Shown here one piece after another: positions 1 to 12,600 of a stretch of 64,000 nucleotides of DNA. The notes beneath the pieces are model-generated. The model was not told the origin of the DNA. It did not search any database and saw nothing but the letters and a program-made list of their open reading frames with translations. Within the stretch, counting starts at the first letter, position 1; each line of letters opens with the position of its first letter. Source of the DNA: Lotus japonicus. Taxonomy: Eukaryota > Streptophyta > Magnoliopsida > Fabales > Fabaceae. Location of the stretch: NCBI RefSeq assembly GCF_012489685.1, contig NC_080043.1, positions 16,052,223 to 16,116,222 of the forward strand, written 5' to 3'. The position numbers and the translations under genes were made by a program.

Positions 1-855
1 TATATGTAGTCTTTACCTTAAAGTCACTACAATTTCTATGTGAGTGGTTATTTTGATGTTCTTAAACGTCACATGTAACAAAGGTGATTATAAAGGCAAT
101 AATTAGGTACAATACGAATAATGTAGATGAATATGAGTGACGTATATGAGATTTGCCCCTCATTTGTAGCAATAGTAAATATCTACAAGACAGTTGATAG
201 AGCGAGACTTTGAAATGCATGACCATGCTCAGAAAAGGTAAATATGAAATATTTATTAATGAAAAGTTTTCTCTGGTATCAAGGAACATAAATAGGATAT
301 ACAAGATGATAAGTTCATGCCTTGAGTTCAATTAGATATATGGACAAATGAACCAATCAAAAAATATAATTGTCATATAATAGGTTATGTAGAAATATTG
401 ACATTCTTTATATTTAGGCCATAGATATGAATTGCTAGACATTGCTCAGTATTCGCGATATTTAATATTTTTGATTAATCTGAAGTGCAAGTGTGAAAGT
501 GTTAAAATATGCACTAGCAACTTATTATTATTTGTATTTAAATATCACAACACAAATATACAATAAACATCTATAGGGTCACACGCATAGAGCTAATCCA
601 CTACAAAGTATTATATTGCTTATTAGGTCATGTTCATTGGATGAGCTCAATTACAATAAGCAATTATTTGAATTAGGGTTAGCCACATTGAGAGTGCTAC
701 ACTTAATTTATCTTTTGCGTGCTCATAAATAAGACATAGGATGCTCAAACCCAGTTAGACAATTCGCTCATACTGATGGTCATCTCAGATCACGAGTATA
801 TCGCATGGGGCATGCCAAACATCTCATTGCTTTAGCTCAGAGACTATCTCAGACT
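1..855. other. AT-rich decayed repeat flanking the Tekay insertion
   Basis: No convincing gene is visible. The sequence just before 856 continues directly into the sequence after 13,832 once the 12.97-kb element is removed, so 1-860 and 13,833-14,395 were one stretch. The right-hand part (about 14,120-14,240) has a short motif, a GAAGTGTCTTGCAG-like run before TATCCACC, that resembles the end of Tat/Ogre-type LTRs of legumes. I infer an old Ty3 LTR remnant; this is weak. Confidence 0.35.
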
Positions 856-1536
856 TTGACTGTAAGGCCCAAGTTTTAACGCTTTGGATAAGTGAATAAA
901 ATAAAAGAGTTATTTGATTAAGATAAATTTGGGAAGGAAAAAGGTTCATGAAAAGTCCAAGAATTTATCGAAAAAAACCGAAAGAGTTATAGCACGACTA
1001 ACATACGCTTAATCCTAGGTCAAAGGTATTAGTGAATGGTTAATTTACGCTTTAGGACACGATGGAAACTAATTCCAAAAATTCTCAGAGAAATGTTAGA
1101 ACTTCTCTTTTCCGTCCTTAAACAATCATTTCGATGCGAAATCCTGGAAAGTACGAACGTCAAATTCCAATTCTCGGAAGTTTGCCGAAACGGAATCCCT
1201 GATAGTTCGAGAAAACCTAAGATCGACAGACGATGAAGACTTTTTCTATTCGGAGCTGCAAAAGAAGATTCCACCCGCGTTCTCCTATTTCTCTCAACAT
1301 TCCTAATCTTTCTTCAGAAGGAAGTTTTCTCATCCGACGATCACTGCAAAAAGTAGTTTTTCGGGATAATCCGACTTACACCGACTTATGCCGATTTTGG
1401 ATCTTTTGGTTTAATTCCAAGAATCCTGTTTTGAGTTCTGGAATTCTGTCGCCAGAACCTATCTTAGAATGCGCAGAGGAACGCGCAGGAAAAATCGGAA
1501 TCGCAAAAAAATCTTTTTTCCGCTTTTTCCAAAACC

Positions 1537-1545
1537 TATAAATAG
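1537..1545 (+). promoter_or_regulatory. TATA box of the Tekay-like LTR
   Basis: TATAAATAG lies in an otherwise A/T- and CTT-rich stretch, followed by a GA-repeat tract (about 1607-1620). It matches the plant TATA consensus and is the best core promoter in the LTR. The identical site in the 3' LTR is 10,354-10,362. The start of transcription near 1570 is inferred. Confidence 0.7.
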
Positions 1546-3082
1546 CTTGAAAATTAGATTTTTTCAAAAAAAACCCATTTCCCCTCCCCAAACCCGCGAG
1601 CACCTAGAGAGAGAGAGAGATCCGGATCTTCGTCGTTTCTTGCCCGTTTGCTTCACCGATCGTCACTAATCGAAGACCTCGAGGTAGGTAAACTATACTC
1701 TCCTTCGAATCGTCGTTTCTGTCCACTTCTCCTACGACTTTCTGAGTTCAAAATTTTGAGGTTTTTGAAAAACTGTTCAAATACGCTGATTTCAGTGTCT
1801 AAACTTCTTCCCTGCATGCTCCTGAGCGTGTTCTGCGGATTAGATTTTGTCGAATGTCGACGAAATGCCGCCGGGATCAATTTCTACCTTAAATACCCAT
1901 TTTTCGGCAAAGTCGCAACCTTTACGCTCTAATCTATCGACTTGGCTTAGTGCTAGTAGGATTTGTCGTCATAAACGTCGTTGTGGACGTCCCCATCCAA
2001 TTTGTTTTTCAAAAAATCCAATTTTGAAATTTTGAGCTAAAAATAATGACCAAACTACCCCTATATCAGTTTTCGATCCGAAAATTTTTCCGAGCCTAGA
2101 ACCGTCTTAGTTACGGCTTATGTTAACCTAGGAACCAAGTTTGATCGAAGAAAAATCGACCCTCCCAATTAAAGGAAGTGGCCGAGAGCTATATCAAGGG
2201 GGGGGGGAATCCGATTTTTCGAAAACTTGTCTTAACGCGTTAGATTGTCGTACCACGGAGGTAGTAGTGTATCGTGTAACCCTAGGACTCTTTGATTGCT
2301 GAGTTTCTGACTCTTGGTGTTGATTTCTGTGATTTTTGCTTAAGGTTCGTTTGAGGAGATTCCCAGAGATCAAGGAGAAGAGCTTGAAGAACATTTTGAG
2401 GAAGAAGCTGGAAGACCCACCGGTGAGGGCTACTCTCTGAATTACTAGATAATGCTTTAGGTGTCGACAAGTTCGACTTGATTTATGTGTTATGCACTTA
2501 ATTGCTAAATGTCTGAATTGTTCTCTGAGGCTTCGGCCGACCTTGTTGAGTAATTGATGCCATGATATTGTGTGCTAAATGATTCACATGCTATGTGCTA
2601 CATGGTTAACTTAGGATGTGTTGGAATATGCTGTTTATGCTTTTGACTGAGCTGTTTTATTTATGCTATTCCACTTGTACCTGAGATTCTGAAGAGTGAG
2701 GTTTACGGGCAGGTCATGCCAAATTTTTATGAGATTTTGAGAGAGTTTTAAAAGGGCGAACGGAGTTCGGACCTTGTCATGCTCCAATGGATCGAGACCT
2801 TCTCAGGGAATTACTTGGGATTATGGGAACTTTGAAACTCATAGGGAATACGATAAGACTAAAAAGGAGCTATTTTTACAAAGAAAATTCATAAGATATT
2901 AAACAACCTCTAAACCTTTAAATAAAGATAACAATCTCGGATGCAAGCTTTGGATTGAAGTTTAGTTTTGGAGAACGAGAAGTGTCGTCGGATCCAAGTG
3001 TTGAGAAGATTGCGAGTTCTGGGTATGTTGATACTCATTCGCTCTGGGAGCAGTTTGTTTAGCCATCCAAGGGATGAGCCGA

Positions 3083-3350
3083 GAAGCTTCACGGAGGTGT
3101 GAGACCTTGTGAATGCGTGATACTCCACTGAGGCGTGAGACCTTGTGGAAAGCATGGATCTTCACTGAGGCGTGAGACCTCGTGAACAGCATGAAACTTC
3201 ATTGAAGCGTGAGACTTCGTGCAAGTGTGTAAATTCACTGAGGCGTGAGACCTTGTGAAAGCATAAAACTTCACTGAAGCGTGAGACTTTGTGAATGTGT
3301 GAGACTCCACAGAAGCGTGAGACTTCGTGAGAGCATTGATGACTCGAAGA
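3083..3350 (+). repeat. Seven-unit tandem repeat in the 5' LTR
   Basis: About seven imperfect units of 36-38 bp share the core CACTGAGGCGTGAGACCTTG (variants GAAGCGTGAGACTTCG). The same array is in the 3' LTR at about 11,901-12,168. Both strands are partly open across it, which yields spurious repetitive peptides; it is not read here as coding. It may be a regulatory array or slippage product in the transcribed leader. Confidence 0.85.
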
Positions 3351-4045
3351 GTTGTCGTGAGTGGTTGCACTCTTTTGTTTATGATTAATTGTATTTTGTC
3401 GCAGAATCGACATTTACCTTAGGGTATTCTTTTAGAGACTTTAAGTTATCTAGAACACGTGGCGACGTGTCGGGTGAGGTCGGAGACGTTGTTTGGCTAA
3501 TCACTTGCATTCATGCACTCATTTTGAGGTTAATACACGGCGTGATACCGGACCTCGGTGGATTCCAAAATGGTCATAATACCCGGATTTCCATATTTAG
3601 GACACTACGGTGGTCCTCAGTAGCAGACGGAATGGCAGACCTACGGGTTCACTGCTGATCTGACTACTTTTGTGTGGTGTAAGAGACACGCGAGCAGGAA
3701 GGTACCCACCGTGGCTGGTGTTAGGGTCGCCTCGTTGATGTCCATCCTTCTTCCGGAATGCATTTTGTTACCCAGCATTGCATTTCATGCAACATACATG
3801 CTGACTTAGTTGCTGAGTGTGATTGGTAACTGTTTATCCTATTTTTGAGGCATGCTACTTGTTTTTATGGTTCTTTATATTCATTGTGATACATGCAACC
3901 CTAGGAAGCTATCCCAAAACTTATAAGCCTGAGAGGCAAGTATTTATTATCCTATAATTATATCTGGTTTTATTAATTATATAATTCTTTGGAGTTGACC
4001 CTCGCGTCTGCTGTGTGTGTTTGGGCGGACTACGCCATTGGTCAG

Positions 4046-4528
4046 ATGAGTATGGGGGATTGGTTTACCATGGTCAGCCCCTCGGGGGGGACCAGGTACG
4101 AGATGCTTGATCAAGACGACCCAGGTGCATGGGTGGTCGATCCCGAGGGCCACCGTGCGACCTACACCGGTCGGGTCATGGAGGACCGTGTCGACCGATT
4201 CGGACGCTTGACGGAGGGGGTGATGAGGAGGCACATAGTGAGCTTCAACCTGCCTCCAGGTGTACACTGTGGACCCGGCTTGGGAGGACCTCCACCGCCA
4301 CCATCCCCTTCGGATGATGAGGACCCCTCTGAGGAGGTGCCAGTAGGTGGGGCTTCGACGGAGTCTAGTCCGTCTACTGCTGCTGCTGTCGTCGCGGATC
4401 TCGTTCCGGGCCCCGAGCCCGAGAGGCCAGTGCAGGAGCGCATTAGGGTGGACAGAGAGGGCAGTGTTGAGTATGTCGACTTAGTCGTCCTGGATGCAGA
4501 TTCGGATGACGACCGCGCTAGCATGTAG
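4046..4528 (+). CDS. Unassigned 160-aa ORF inside the 5' LTR
   Basis: First ATG at 4046 (MSMGDWFTMV...), stop at 4526-4528. The frame is open further upstream without an ATG. The protein has an N-terminal segment with no clear homologue (residues about 1-75), then a proline run (PGLGGPPPPPSPSDDEDPSE, about residue 80-100), an A/S-rich linker and an acidic C-terminus ending in DADSDDDRASM. The segment is much more GC-rich than the rest of the LTR, as if under coding constraint or of separate origin. It lies in the R/U5 part, upstream of gag on the genomic RNA. No family is recognised. An identical copy lies in the 3' LTR. Whether it is translated is unknown. Confidence 0.45.
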   Translation: MSMGDWFTMVSPSGGTRYEMLDQDDPGAWVVDPEGHRATYTGRVMEDRVDRFGRLTEGVMRRHIVSFNLPPGVHCGPGLGGPPPPPSPSDDEDPSEEVPVGGASTESSPSTAAAVVADLVPGPEPERPVQERIRVDREGSVEYVDLVVLDADSDDDRASM

Positions 4529-5012
4529 GATCGAGTGCTAGTGTGGGCTCCTCGGGTAGGGATTAGTGTAGGAGTAGTGTCGATGCTCTAACCGTCATGC
4601 TTCAGTTTTGGGGACAGGGTAGTTTCCTACCGGTAGCTTTTTGTGTGGTTTCCTATGGAGATCACAGAGAGTTGGTTGGATTTAGGGGGTCTTTTCTTAG
4701 GCCGCTGGGCCAACTTGTTCTCAGATTTTGAGGTTTAGTGTTGCGGACACAGTATTTTTACCTTGGACTGTACATATTGCCTTCGGGCGTTACTCTCTTT
4801 CTGTCACCCGTCACTGGAGGTTACTCGTGACGTGGTTGTATTTAGCGAGGCATGTATATATAGTTGTATAGTAGTTTCTTTTATCTTTTGTTGGGAAGTT
4901 TATTGCTTTCTGTCTTTAGTTATATTGTCGAAAAAAAATGATTCACGTTTTTCCGCTTAAGTATTTCTTTTGGTTACTAAAGTGACGCCACCGAAATCGG
5001 GGTGTTACATTG

Positions 5013-5024
5013 TGGTATCAGAGC
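5013..5024 (+). other. Primer-binding site, initiator tRNA-Met type
   Basis: TGGTATCAGAGC starts three bases after the end of the 5' LTR. It matches the complement of the 3' end of plant initiator tRNA-Met, the standard primer of Tekay-like chromoviruses. Confidence 0.93.
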
Positions 5025-5221
5025 TTAGTCGAGTCTTTTGGGAGTCTTGGGGAATAGGTCTTCTGTGCTAGGTTGTGTGACTCTGCAAAGAGTAAAAAAT
5101 TGATTGTCTGCCAAGCGATTTTTCGCTTAGAATTGTTTGAAGTTATTGCTTAATCATATTGTATAGTTATATTAGATGCTATCTTATGATGAGCACTAAC
5201 TGTTTGTTAATTTAGCAGAAC

Positions 5222-8200
5222 ATGGTGAACGCTAACCAACTAGCTGAGATGATGGCCACTATGGCCCAAGCTGTGACTGCACAGGCAAACGATAATGCTA
5301 TGAGGCGTGCTGCTGAGGAGGCACGTGATCAGCACCAACGCCAGAGGGAAGTGACAATGGACCAGAACAGAGGCCTGAATGATTTCAGGAGACAGGATCC
5401 ACCTAAGTTCTCGGGGGGTACTGACCCGGACAAAGCGGATCTCTGGATCCAGGAGATTGAAAAGATCTTCGGTGTATTACAGACTGCTGAGGGGGCCAAG
5501 GTGGGAATGGCAACCTTTCTACTGTTGGGTGATGTTGAGTACTGGTGGAGAGGCGCCAGAGGAATGATGGAAGCAAACAACTTGGAAGTGAATTGGGTTT
5601 CGTTTCGTGCTGCTTTTCTGGAGAAGTATTTTCCAGATAGTGCTCGGGACGAGCGTGAGTCGCAATTCCTGACACTTCGTCAGGGTAGCATGTCCATCCC
5701 GGAATATGCTGCCAAGCTGGAATCGTTGGCCAAGCACTTTCGATTCTTCCGCAATGGGGTCGATGAACCCTACATGTGCAAGCGCTTTGTGAATGGGCTG
5801 AGGCCCGATATTGAAGACTCGGTGAAACCGTTGGGAATCACTCGTTTTCAGACTTTGGTTGAGAAAGCCACTGAGGTGGAGATAATGAAGAACAGGAGAC
5901 TGAACCGTGTTGGAACAGGAGGGCCGATGAGGTCGGGCTCTCAAAATTTTCAAGGCAGAGGGAGATTTCAGAGCAGGAGGCCGTATCAACGTCCTGCAGG
6001 TAGAGGAATTGCTTCAGGATCTTATAGGCCCATGGTGGGTACTGCTGGAGGTTCTGGAGGTCAGACTGTGAACAGGGAGATGACCTGTTACAGATGTGGG
6101 CAGCCTGGGCACTATGCCAATGCTTGTACTGACATGAGGCCCAAATGCTTTAACTGTAACAAGTTGGGGCATACTGCTGCTCAATGCAGAGCACCCAAGA
6201 CAGAACCAGCTGTTAACACTGCTCGTGGGAAGCGTCCTGCTGCCAAGGCAAGAGTCTACACCATGGATGGTGAAGAAGCTGAAGGGGTTGATGGTCTGAT
6301 CAGGGGAGACTGCGAGATTGACGGTAATCTCCTAACTGTACTTTTCGATTCCGGAGTAACGCACTCTTTTATCTCTAGGGAATGTGCTGCTAGATTAAAA
6401 CTTCCCGTTACTACTTTGAGTTTCGATCTTATAGTTACCACACCTGCCAAAACTCTGCTTGCCAACACTGCATGCATGTATTGCCCAGTAACCTATAGGG
6501 ATAAAGTTTACCATGCTAACCTAGTGTGCCTAACTCTCAAGAACCTAGATGTTATCCTAGGGATGGACTGGTTGTCCCACTACCATTGTCTTCTGGACTG
6601 CAGCCGAAAGAGAGTGGTATTTCCTGACTCGGATCTTTCCGAGTATCTATCCGCCAATCATATTAGCGTCTCTCTGAATGAAGGATCTCAAGAGTATTCA
6701 GTTTTGTTAAGCTTGGAGAGTAAGGGGAATTCGGAAGTGAGTAATATTCCAGTTGTGAGGGACTTCGCGGATGTTTTTCCTGGCGATGTACCTGGTTTGC
6801 CGCCTGTACGCGACATTGAGTTTGCTATTGACATCGTACCGGGAACAGGACCGATTTCGATTGCACCATATCGGATGGCACCTGCGGAATTGGTGGAGTT
6901 GAAGTCTCAACTTGAGGATCTTCTGTCGAAGGGATTCATCCGACCAAGCGTTTCACCTTGGGGAGCACCCGTCTTATTGGTGAAAAAGATGGATGGGAAA
7001 TCTAGACTTTGTGTCGACTATCGACAACTGAACAAAGTGACCGTCAAGAATAGGTATCCGCTACCTAGAATTGATGATTTGATGGATCAACTACGAGGAG
7101 CTGCGATATTCTCAAAGATAGACCTGAAGTCGGGTTACCATCAGATCAGAGTAAAGACTGAGGATATCCAGAAGACGGCATTCCGGACTCGTTATGGACA
7201 CTATGAGTATCTAGTGATGCCATTTGGGGTGACAAACGCACCTGCTATCTTCATGGATTACATGAACAGGACATTCCATCCGTTCTTGGATCGATTCGTC
7301 GTGGTGTTTATCGACGACATCCTGATCTACTCAAGGAACGCTGAGGATCATGAAGGGCACTTGCGTCAGGTTTTACAAGTGTTGAGAGAGACAAAGCTGT
7401 ACGCCAACCCTTCTAAGTGTGAATTTTGGCTCGAAGAGGTAAAATTCTTGGGCCATGTGATCTCTAAAGAAGGTATAGCTGTGGATCCAGCAAAGGTAGA
7501 GACGGTGTTGTCATGGGAACGGCCAAAGACCGTGACTGAGATCAGGAGTTTTGTCGGTTTGGCGGGATACTATCGTCGCTTCATTGAGAATTTCGCCAAG
7601 ATCGTTGGACCCTTGACTCAACTTACGAGAAAGGATCAACCTTTTGCATGGACCGAAGCGTGCGAAACTAGCTTTCAGACAATGAAGGAACGTTTGACGA
7701 CGTCACCTGTACTCGTCTTACCACAACCAGAGGAACCGTATGAAGTGTACTGTGATGCTTCGCATCAAGGTTTGGGATGTGTGCTGATGCAGCATCGGAA
7801 GGTGGTGGCTTATGCTTCACGACAACTGAAGACTCATGAGAAGAACTATCCGACTCATGACTTAGAACTTGCTGCCATTGTGTTTTCGTTGAAGATCTGG
7901 AGACATCACTTATATGGATGCAATTTCACCATATTTAGTGATCACAAGAGCTTGAAGTACTTGTTCGACCAGAAGGAGTTGAACATGAGACAACGACGTT
8001 GGATGGAGTTTCTCAAGGATTACGATTTTACCTTACATTACCATCCTGGAAAAGCTAATGTTGTTGCTGATGCATTGAGCAGGAAGATGCATATCTCGTC
8101 AATGATGGTGAAGGAGCTGCAACTGCTGGAACAATTCCGAGATTTGAGTTTGGACGTAAGAGTATCCGAGGGAGAACTGAGGTTCGGGATGATCAGGATT

Positions 8201-9640
8201 ACCAATGGATTGATGGAAGAAATCCGAGACCAACAGTTACAAGATGAATTTTTACTCGGAAAAAGGAATTTGGTAATTCAGGGTAAGGACCCGGAATTCA
8301 AGGTAGGAAGTGACAATATCCTACGGTGTAAGGGTAGAGTTTGCGTACCTAACAACCCTGACTTAAGGAGGTTGATAATGGACGAAGGTCACAAAAGTAA
8401 GTTGAGCATTCACCCTGGAATGAAAAAGATGCATCAGGACTTGAAGGTGAATTTTTGGTGGCCAGGAATGAAAAGACAAGTGGCAGAATATGTAGCTGCA
8501 TGTTTAACCTGTCAAAAGGCGAAGGTGGAACATCAGAAATCTGCGGGTATGCTACAAAGCTTGGATGTACCTCAATGGAAATGGGATAGCATATCGATGG
8601 ATTTTGTCGTGGCATTACCAAGAACTCAAAAAGGATATGATTCGATTTGGGTAGTCGTGGATCGATTGACTAAGTCGGCTCATTTCATACCTGTGAGAAC
8701 TACGTACAACGTGGATAAGCTATCAGAGATTTATATAGCTGAGATTGTGCGACTTCATGGAGTGCCAACAAGTATCGTTTCCGATAGAGACCCGAAGTTT
8801 ACTTCACATTTGTGGGGAGCTCTTCATGAGGCTTTGGGAACGAGGCTGAGATTAAGTTCTGCTTATCATCCACAGACTGATGGGCAAACTGAAAGAACTA
8901 TCCAATCATTGGAGGATTTGCTACGAGCTTGCGTGTTAGACAACAAGGGCAGTTGGGATACCCTATTGCCACTGATTGAATTCACATATAACAACAGTTT
9001 TCATACGACCATAGGTATGGCACCGTATGAGGCATTGTATGGCCGCAAGTGTAGAACACCTTTATGTTGGTATCAAGATGGAGAGAATTTGTTAGTAGGA
9101 CCGGAACTTCTGCAACAGACAACTGAGAAGATTAAACAGATCAGAGAGAAGATGAAGGCTTCTCAGAGTAGACAGAAGAGCTATGCAGATCAAAGGCGCA
9201 GAACCCTGGAATTCGAAGAAGGAGATCATGTGTTTCTGCGAGTTACCCAGACTACAGGAGTTGGTCGAGCAATCAAGTCAAGAAAGCTGACGCCAAAGTT
9301 CATTGGACCTTATCAGATTACTCGTCGTGTAGGACCGGTAGCTTATCAGATCGCACTACCGCCTTTTCTATCAAACGTTCACGATGTATTCCATGTGTCA
9401 CAACTGCGGAAGTATATTGCTGATCCGACGCACGTCATCGAGCTGGATGACATTGAGTTGAAGGATAACTTGTCTTTCGAGACACCGCCAATCAGCATTG
9501 GTGACACAAGGATAAAGCAGTTTAGGGGAAAAGAGATCGAGTTAGTGAAGGTTATTTGGAACAAGGACACCGGCGATGCGACGTGGGAGCTGAAGGAAAA
9601 GATCAAGGAACAGTATCCAGAACTTTTTACTGACCCTTAA
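5222..9640 (+). CDS. gag-pol: Gag-Pol polyprotein with C-terminal chromodomain (Tekay-like)
   Basis: An intact 1472-aa frame, ATG at 5222, stop at 9638-9640. Order of parts: Gag capsid region (residues about 35-230); two CCHC zinc knuckles, [14 protein letters not shown] (about 288) and [14 protein letters not shown] (about 309); aspartic protease with FDSGVTHSF (about 375); reverse transcriptase with FIDDILIYS (about 695); RNase H beginning [10 protein letters not shown] (about 843); integrase with an HHCC finger (about 1056-1095), MDFV (first D, about 1126), SDRDPKF (second D, about 1188) and [10 protein letters not shown] (third acidic residue); and a C-terminal chromodomain-like segment (about 1427-1470, with KVIW and ATWEL). 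It makes virus-like particles, copies the RNA and integrates the cDNA; the chromodomain is thought to guide insertion to heterochromatin. All key catalytic residues are visible. Confidence 0.97.
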   Translation: MVNANQLAEMMATMAQAVTAQANDNAMRRAAEEARDQHQRQREVTMDQNRGLNDFRRQDPPKFSGGTDPDKADLWIQEIEKIFGVLQTAEGAKVGMATFLLLGDVEYWWRGARGMMEANNLEVNWVSFRAAFLEKYFPDSARDERESQFLTLRQGSMSIPEYAAKLESLAKHFRFFRNGVDEPYMCKRFVNGLRPDIEDSVKPLGITRFQTLVEKATEVEIMKNRRLNRVGTGGPMRSGSQNFQGRGRFQSRRPYQRPAGRGIASGSYRPMVGTAGGSGGQTVNREMTCYRCGQPGHYANACTDMRPKCFNCNKLGHTAAQCRAPKTEPAVNTARGKRPAAKARVYTMDGEEAEGVDGLIRGDCEIDGNLLTVLFDSGVTHSFISRECAARLKLPVTTLSFDLIVTTPAKTLLANTACMYCPVTYRDKVYHANLVCLTLKNLDVILGMDWLSHYHCLLDCSRKRVVFPDSDLSEYLSANHISVSLNEGSQEYSVLLSLESKGNSEVSNIPVVRDFADVFPGDVPGLPPVRDIEFAIDIVPGTGPISIAPYRMAPAELVELKSQLEDLLSKGFIRPSVSPWGAPVLLVKKMDGKSRLCVDYRQLNKVTVKNRYPLPRIDDLMDQLRGAAIFSKIDLKSGYHQIRVKTEDIQKTAFRTRYGHYEYLVMPFGVTNAPAIFMDYMNRTFHPFLDRFVVVFIDDILIYSRNAEDHEGHLRQVLQVLRETKLYANPSKCEFWLEEVKFLGHVISKEGIAVDPAKVETVLSWERPKTVTEIRSFVGLAGYYRRFIENFAKIVGPLTQLTRKDQPFAWTEACETSFQTMKERLTTSPVLVLPQPEEPYEVYCDASHQGLGCVLMQHRKVVAYASRQLKTHEKNYPTHDLELAAIVFSLKIWRHHLYGCNFTIFSDHKSLKYLFDQKELNMRQRRWMEFLKDYDFTLHYHPGKANVVADALSRKMHISSMMVKELQLLEQFRDLSLDVRVSEGELRFGMIRITNGLMEEIRDQQLQDEFLLGKRNLVIQGKDPEFKVGSDNILRCKGRVCVPNNPDLRRLIMDEGHKSKLSIHPGMKKMHQDLKVNFWWPGMKRQVAEYVAACLTCQKAKVEHQKSAGMLQSLDVPQWKWDSISMDFVVALPRTQKGYDSIWVVVDRLTKSAHFIPVRTTYNVDKLSEIYIAEIVRLHGVPTSIVSDRDPKFTSHLWGALHEALGTRLRLSSAYHPQTDGQTERTIQSLEDLLRACVLDNKGSWDTLLPLIEFTYNNSFHTTIGMAPYEALYGRKCRTPLCWYQDGENLLVGPELLQQTTEKIKQIREKMKASQSRQKSYADQRRRTLEFEEGDHVFLRVTQTTGVGRAIKSRKLTPKFIGPYQITRRVGPVAYQIALPPFLSNVHDVFHVSQLRKYIADPTHVIELDDIELKDNLSFETPPISIGDTRIKQFRGKEIELVKVIWNKDTGDATWELKEKIKEQYPELFTDP

Positions 9641-9665
9641 GTTTCGAGGTCGAAACTTTCTTTTT

Positions 9666-9677
9666 GGAGGGTAGTAA
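9666..9677 (+). other. Polypurine tract of the Tekay-like element
   Basis: GGAGGGTAGTAA lies immediately before the 3' LTR start (TGTAAGG at 9678). This is the expected position of the plus-strand DNA primer, and the AGTAA end is typical of chromoviruses. Confidence 0.75.
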
Positions 9678-12600
9678 TGTAAGGCCCAAGTTTTAACGCT
9701 TTGGATAAGTGAATAAAATAAAAGAGTTATTTGATTAAGATAAATTTGGGAAGGAAAAACGTTCATGAAAAGTCCAAGAATTTATCGAAAAAAACCGAAA
9801 GAGTTATAGCACGACTAACATACGCTTAATCCTAGGTCAAAGGTATCAGTGAATGGTTAATTTACGCTTTAGGACACGATGGAAACTAATTCCAAAAATC
9901 CTCAGAGAAATGTTAGAACTTCTCTTTTCCGTCCTTAAACAATCATTTCGATGCGAAATCCTGGAAAGTACGAACGTCAAATTCCAATTCTCGGAAGTTT
10001 GCCGAAACGGAATCCCTGATAGTTCGAGAAAACCTAAGATCGACAGACGATGAAGACTTTTTCTATTCGGAGCTGCAAAAGAAGATTCCACCCGCGTTCT
10101 CCTATTTCTCTCATCATTCCTAATCTTTCTTCAGAAGGAAGTTTTCTCATCCGACGATCACTGCAAAAAGTAGTTTTTCGGGATAATCCGACTTACACCG
10201 ACTTATGCCGATTTTGGATCTTTTGGTTTAATTCCAAGAATCCTGTTTTGAGTTCTGGAATTCTGTCGCCAGAACCTATCTTAGAATGCGCAGAGGAACG
10301 CGCAGGAAAAATCGGAATCGCAAAAAAATCTTTTTTCCGCTTTTTCCAAAACCTATAAATAGCTTGAAAATTAGATTTTTTCAAAAAAAAACCCATTTCC
10401 CCTCCCCAAACCCGCGAGCACCTAGAGAGAGAGAGAGATCCGGATCTTCGTCGTTTCTTGCCCGTTTGCTTCACCGATCGTCACTAATCGAAGACCTCGA
10501 GGTAGGTAAACTATACTCTCCTTCGAATCGTCGTTTCTGTCCACTTCTCCTACGACTTTCTGAGTTCAAAATTTTGAGGTTTTTGAAAAACTGTTCAAAT
10601 ACGCTGATTTCAGTGTCTAAACTTCTTCCCTGCATGCTCCTGAGCGTGTTCTGCGGATTAGATTTTGTCGAATGTCGACGAAATGCCGCCGGGATCAATT
10701 TCTACCTTAAATACCCATTTTTCGGCAAAGTCGCAACCTTTACGCTCTAATCTATCGACTTGGCTTAGTGCTAGTAGGATTTGTCGTCATAAACGTCGTT
10801 GTGGACGTCCCCATCCAATTTGTTTTTCAAAAAATCCAATTTTGAAATTTTGAGCTAAAAATAATGACCAAACTACCCCTATATCAGTTTTCGATCCGAA
10901 AATTTTTCCGAGCCTAGAACCGTCTTAGTTACGGCTTATGTTAACCTAGGAACCAAGTTTGATCGAAGAAAAATCGACCCTCCCAATTAAAGGAAGTGGC
11001 CGAGAGCTATATCAAGGGGGGGGGGAATCCGATTTTTCGAAAACTTGTCTTAACGCGTTAGATTGTCGTACCACGGAGGTAGTAGTGTACCGTGTAACCC
11101 TAGGACTCTTTGATTGCTGAGTTTCTGACTCTTGGTGTTGATTTCTGTGATTTTTGCTTAAGGTTCGTTTGAGGAGATTCCCAGAGATCAAGGAGAAGAG
11201 CTTGAAGAACATTTTGAGGAAGAAGCTGGAAGACCCACCGGTGAGGGCTACTCTCTGAATTACTAGATAATGCTTTAGGTGTCGACAAGTTCGACTTGAT
11301 TTATGTGTTATGCACTTAATTGCTAAATGTCTGAATTGTTCTCTGAGGCTTCGGCCGACCTTGTTGAGTAATTGATGCCATGATATTGTGTGCTAAATGA
11401 TTCACATGCTATGTGCTACATGGTTAACTTAGGATGTGTTGGAATATGCTGTTTATGCTTTTGACTGAGCTGTTTTATTTATGCTATTCCACTTGTACCT
11501 GAGATTCTGAAGAGTGAGGTTTACGGGCAGGTCATGCCAAATTTTTATGAGATTTTGAGAGAGTTTTAAAAGGGCGAACGGAGTTCGGACCTTGTCATGC
11601 TCCAATGGATCGAGACCTTCTCAGGGAATTACTTGGGATTATGGGAACTTTGAAACTCATAGGGAATACGATAAGACTAAAAAGGAGCTATTTTTACAAA
11701 GAAAATTCATAAGATATTAAACAACCTCTAAACCTTTAAATAAAGATAACAATCTCGGATGCAAGCTTTGGATTGAAGTTTAGTTTTGGAGAACGAGAAG
11801 TGTCGTCGGATCCAAGTGTTGAGAAGATTGCGAGTTCTGGGTATGTTGATACTCATTCGCTCTGGGAGCAGTTTGTTTAGCCATCCAAGGGATGAGCCGA
11901 GAAGCTTCACGGAGGTGTGAGACCTTGTGAATGCGTGATACTCCACTGAGGCGTGAGACCTTGTGGAAAGCATGGATCTTCACTGAGGCGTGAGACCTCG
12001 TGAACAGCATGAAACTTCATTGAAGCGTGAGACTTCGTGCAAGTGTGTAAATTCACTGAGGCGTGAGACCTTGTGAAAGCATAAAACTTCACTGAAGCGT
12101 GAGACTTTGTGAATGTGTGAGACTCCACAGAAGCGTGAGACTTCGTGAGAGCATTGATGACTCGAAGAGTTGTCGTGAGTGGTTGCACTCTTTTGTTTAT
12201 GATTAATTGTATTTTGTCGCAGAATCGACATTTACCTTAGGGTATTCTTTTAGAGACTTTAAGTTATCTAGAACACGTGGCGACGTGTCGGGTGAGGTCG
12301 GAGACGTTGTTTGGCTAATCACTTGCATTCATGCACTCATTTTGAGGTTAATACACGGCGTGATACCGGACCTCGGTGGATTCCAAAATGGTCATAATAC
12401 CCGGATTTCCATATTTAGGACACTACGGTGGTCCTCAGTAGCAGACGGAATGGCAGACCTACGGGTTCACTGCTGATCTGACTACTTTTGTGTGGTGTAA
12501 GAGACACGCGAGCAGGAAGGTACCCACCGTGGCTGGTGTTAGGGTCGCCTCGTTGATGTCCATCCTTCTTCCGGAATGCATTTTGTTACCCAGCATTGCA

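Larger units (their letters stand above)
861..5009 (+). repeat. 5' LTR of the Tekay-like element
   Basis: 4149 bp, TG...CA with TGTAA/TTACA terminal inverted repeats. It contains a TATA box at 1537-1545, a seven-unit tandem repeat at about 3083-3350, a GC-rich segment with a 160-codon ORF at 4046-4528, and several plausible splice sites. If transcription begins about 30 bp after the TATA box, U3 is only about 0.7 kb and R plus U5 is about 3.4 kb, which is unusually long. It differs from the 3' LTR by seven bases and one single-base gap by eye. Confidence 0.97.
1684..5218 (+). other. Possible intron spanning the LTR leader and primer-binding site
   Basis: A strong plant donor (CTCGAG|GTAGGTAAAC, intron from 1684) lies about 110 bp after the inferred transcription start. 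A strong acceptor (branch-like CTAAC near 5197, T-rich tract, TTTAGCAG ending at 5218) sits three bases before the gag start codon at 5222. Splicing would remove 3.5 kb including the primer-binding site and give a short leader directly before gag. Other usable signals inside (donor CCACCG|GTGAGG near 2420, acceptor TTTTGTCGCAG near 3402) would allow several smaller introns. This is inferred from motifs only. Confidence 0.35.

Noticed and set aside
3076..3350. CRISPR-like array
   Set aside because: Repeats are imperfect and contiguous without unique spacers, in a plant LTR.
2910..3413. Several - strand ORFs with repeated VSRLSEV / SHASVK peptides in the LTR (also at 11,728-12,231)
   Set aside because: They arise from the tandem DNA repeat being open in more than one frame; no start context or conserved domain.
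4162..4524. 120-codon - strand ORF opposite the LTR ORF
   Set aside because: Mirror frame of a GC-rich coding-like segment; serine/glycine repeats typical of antisense shadows.
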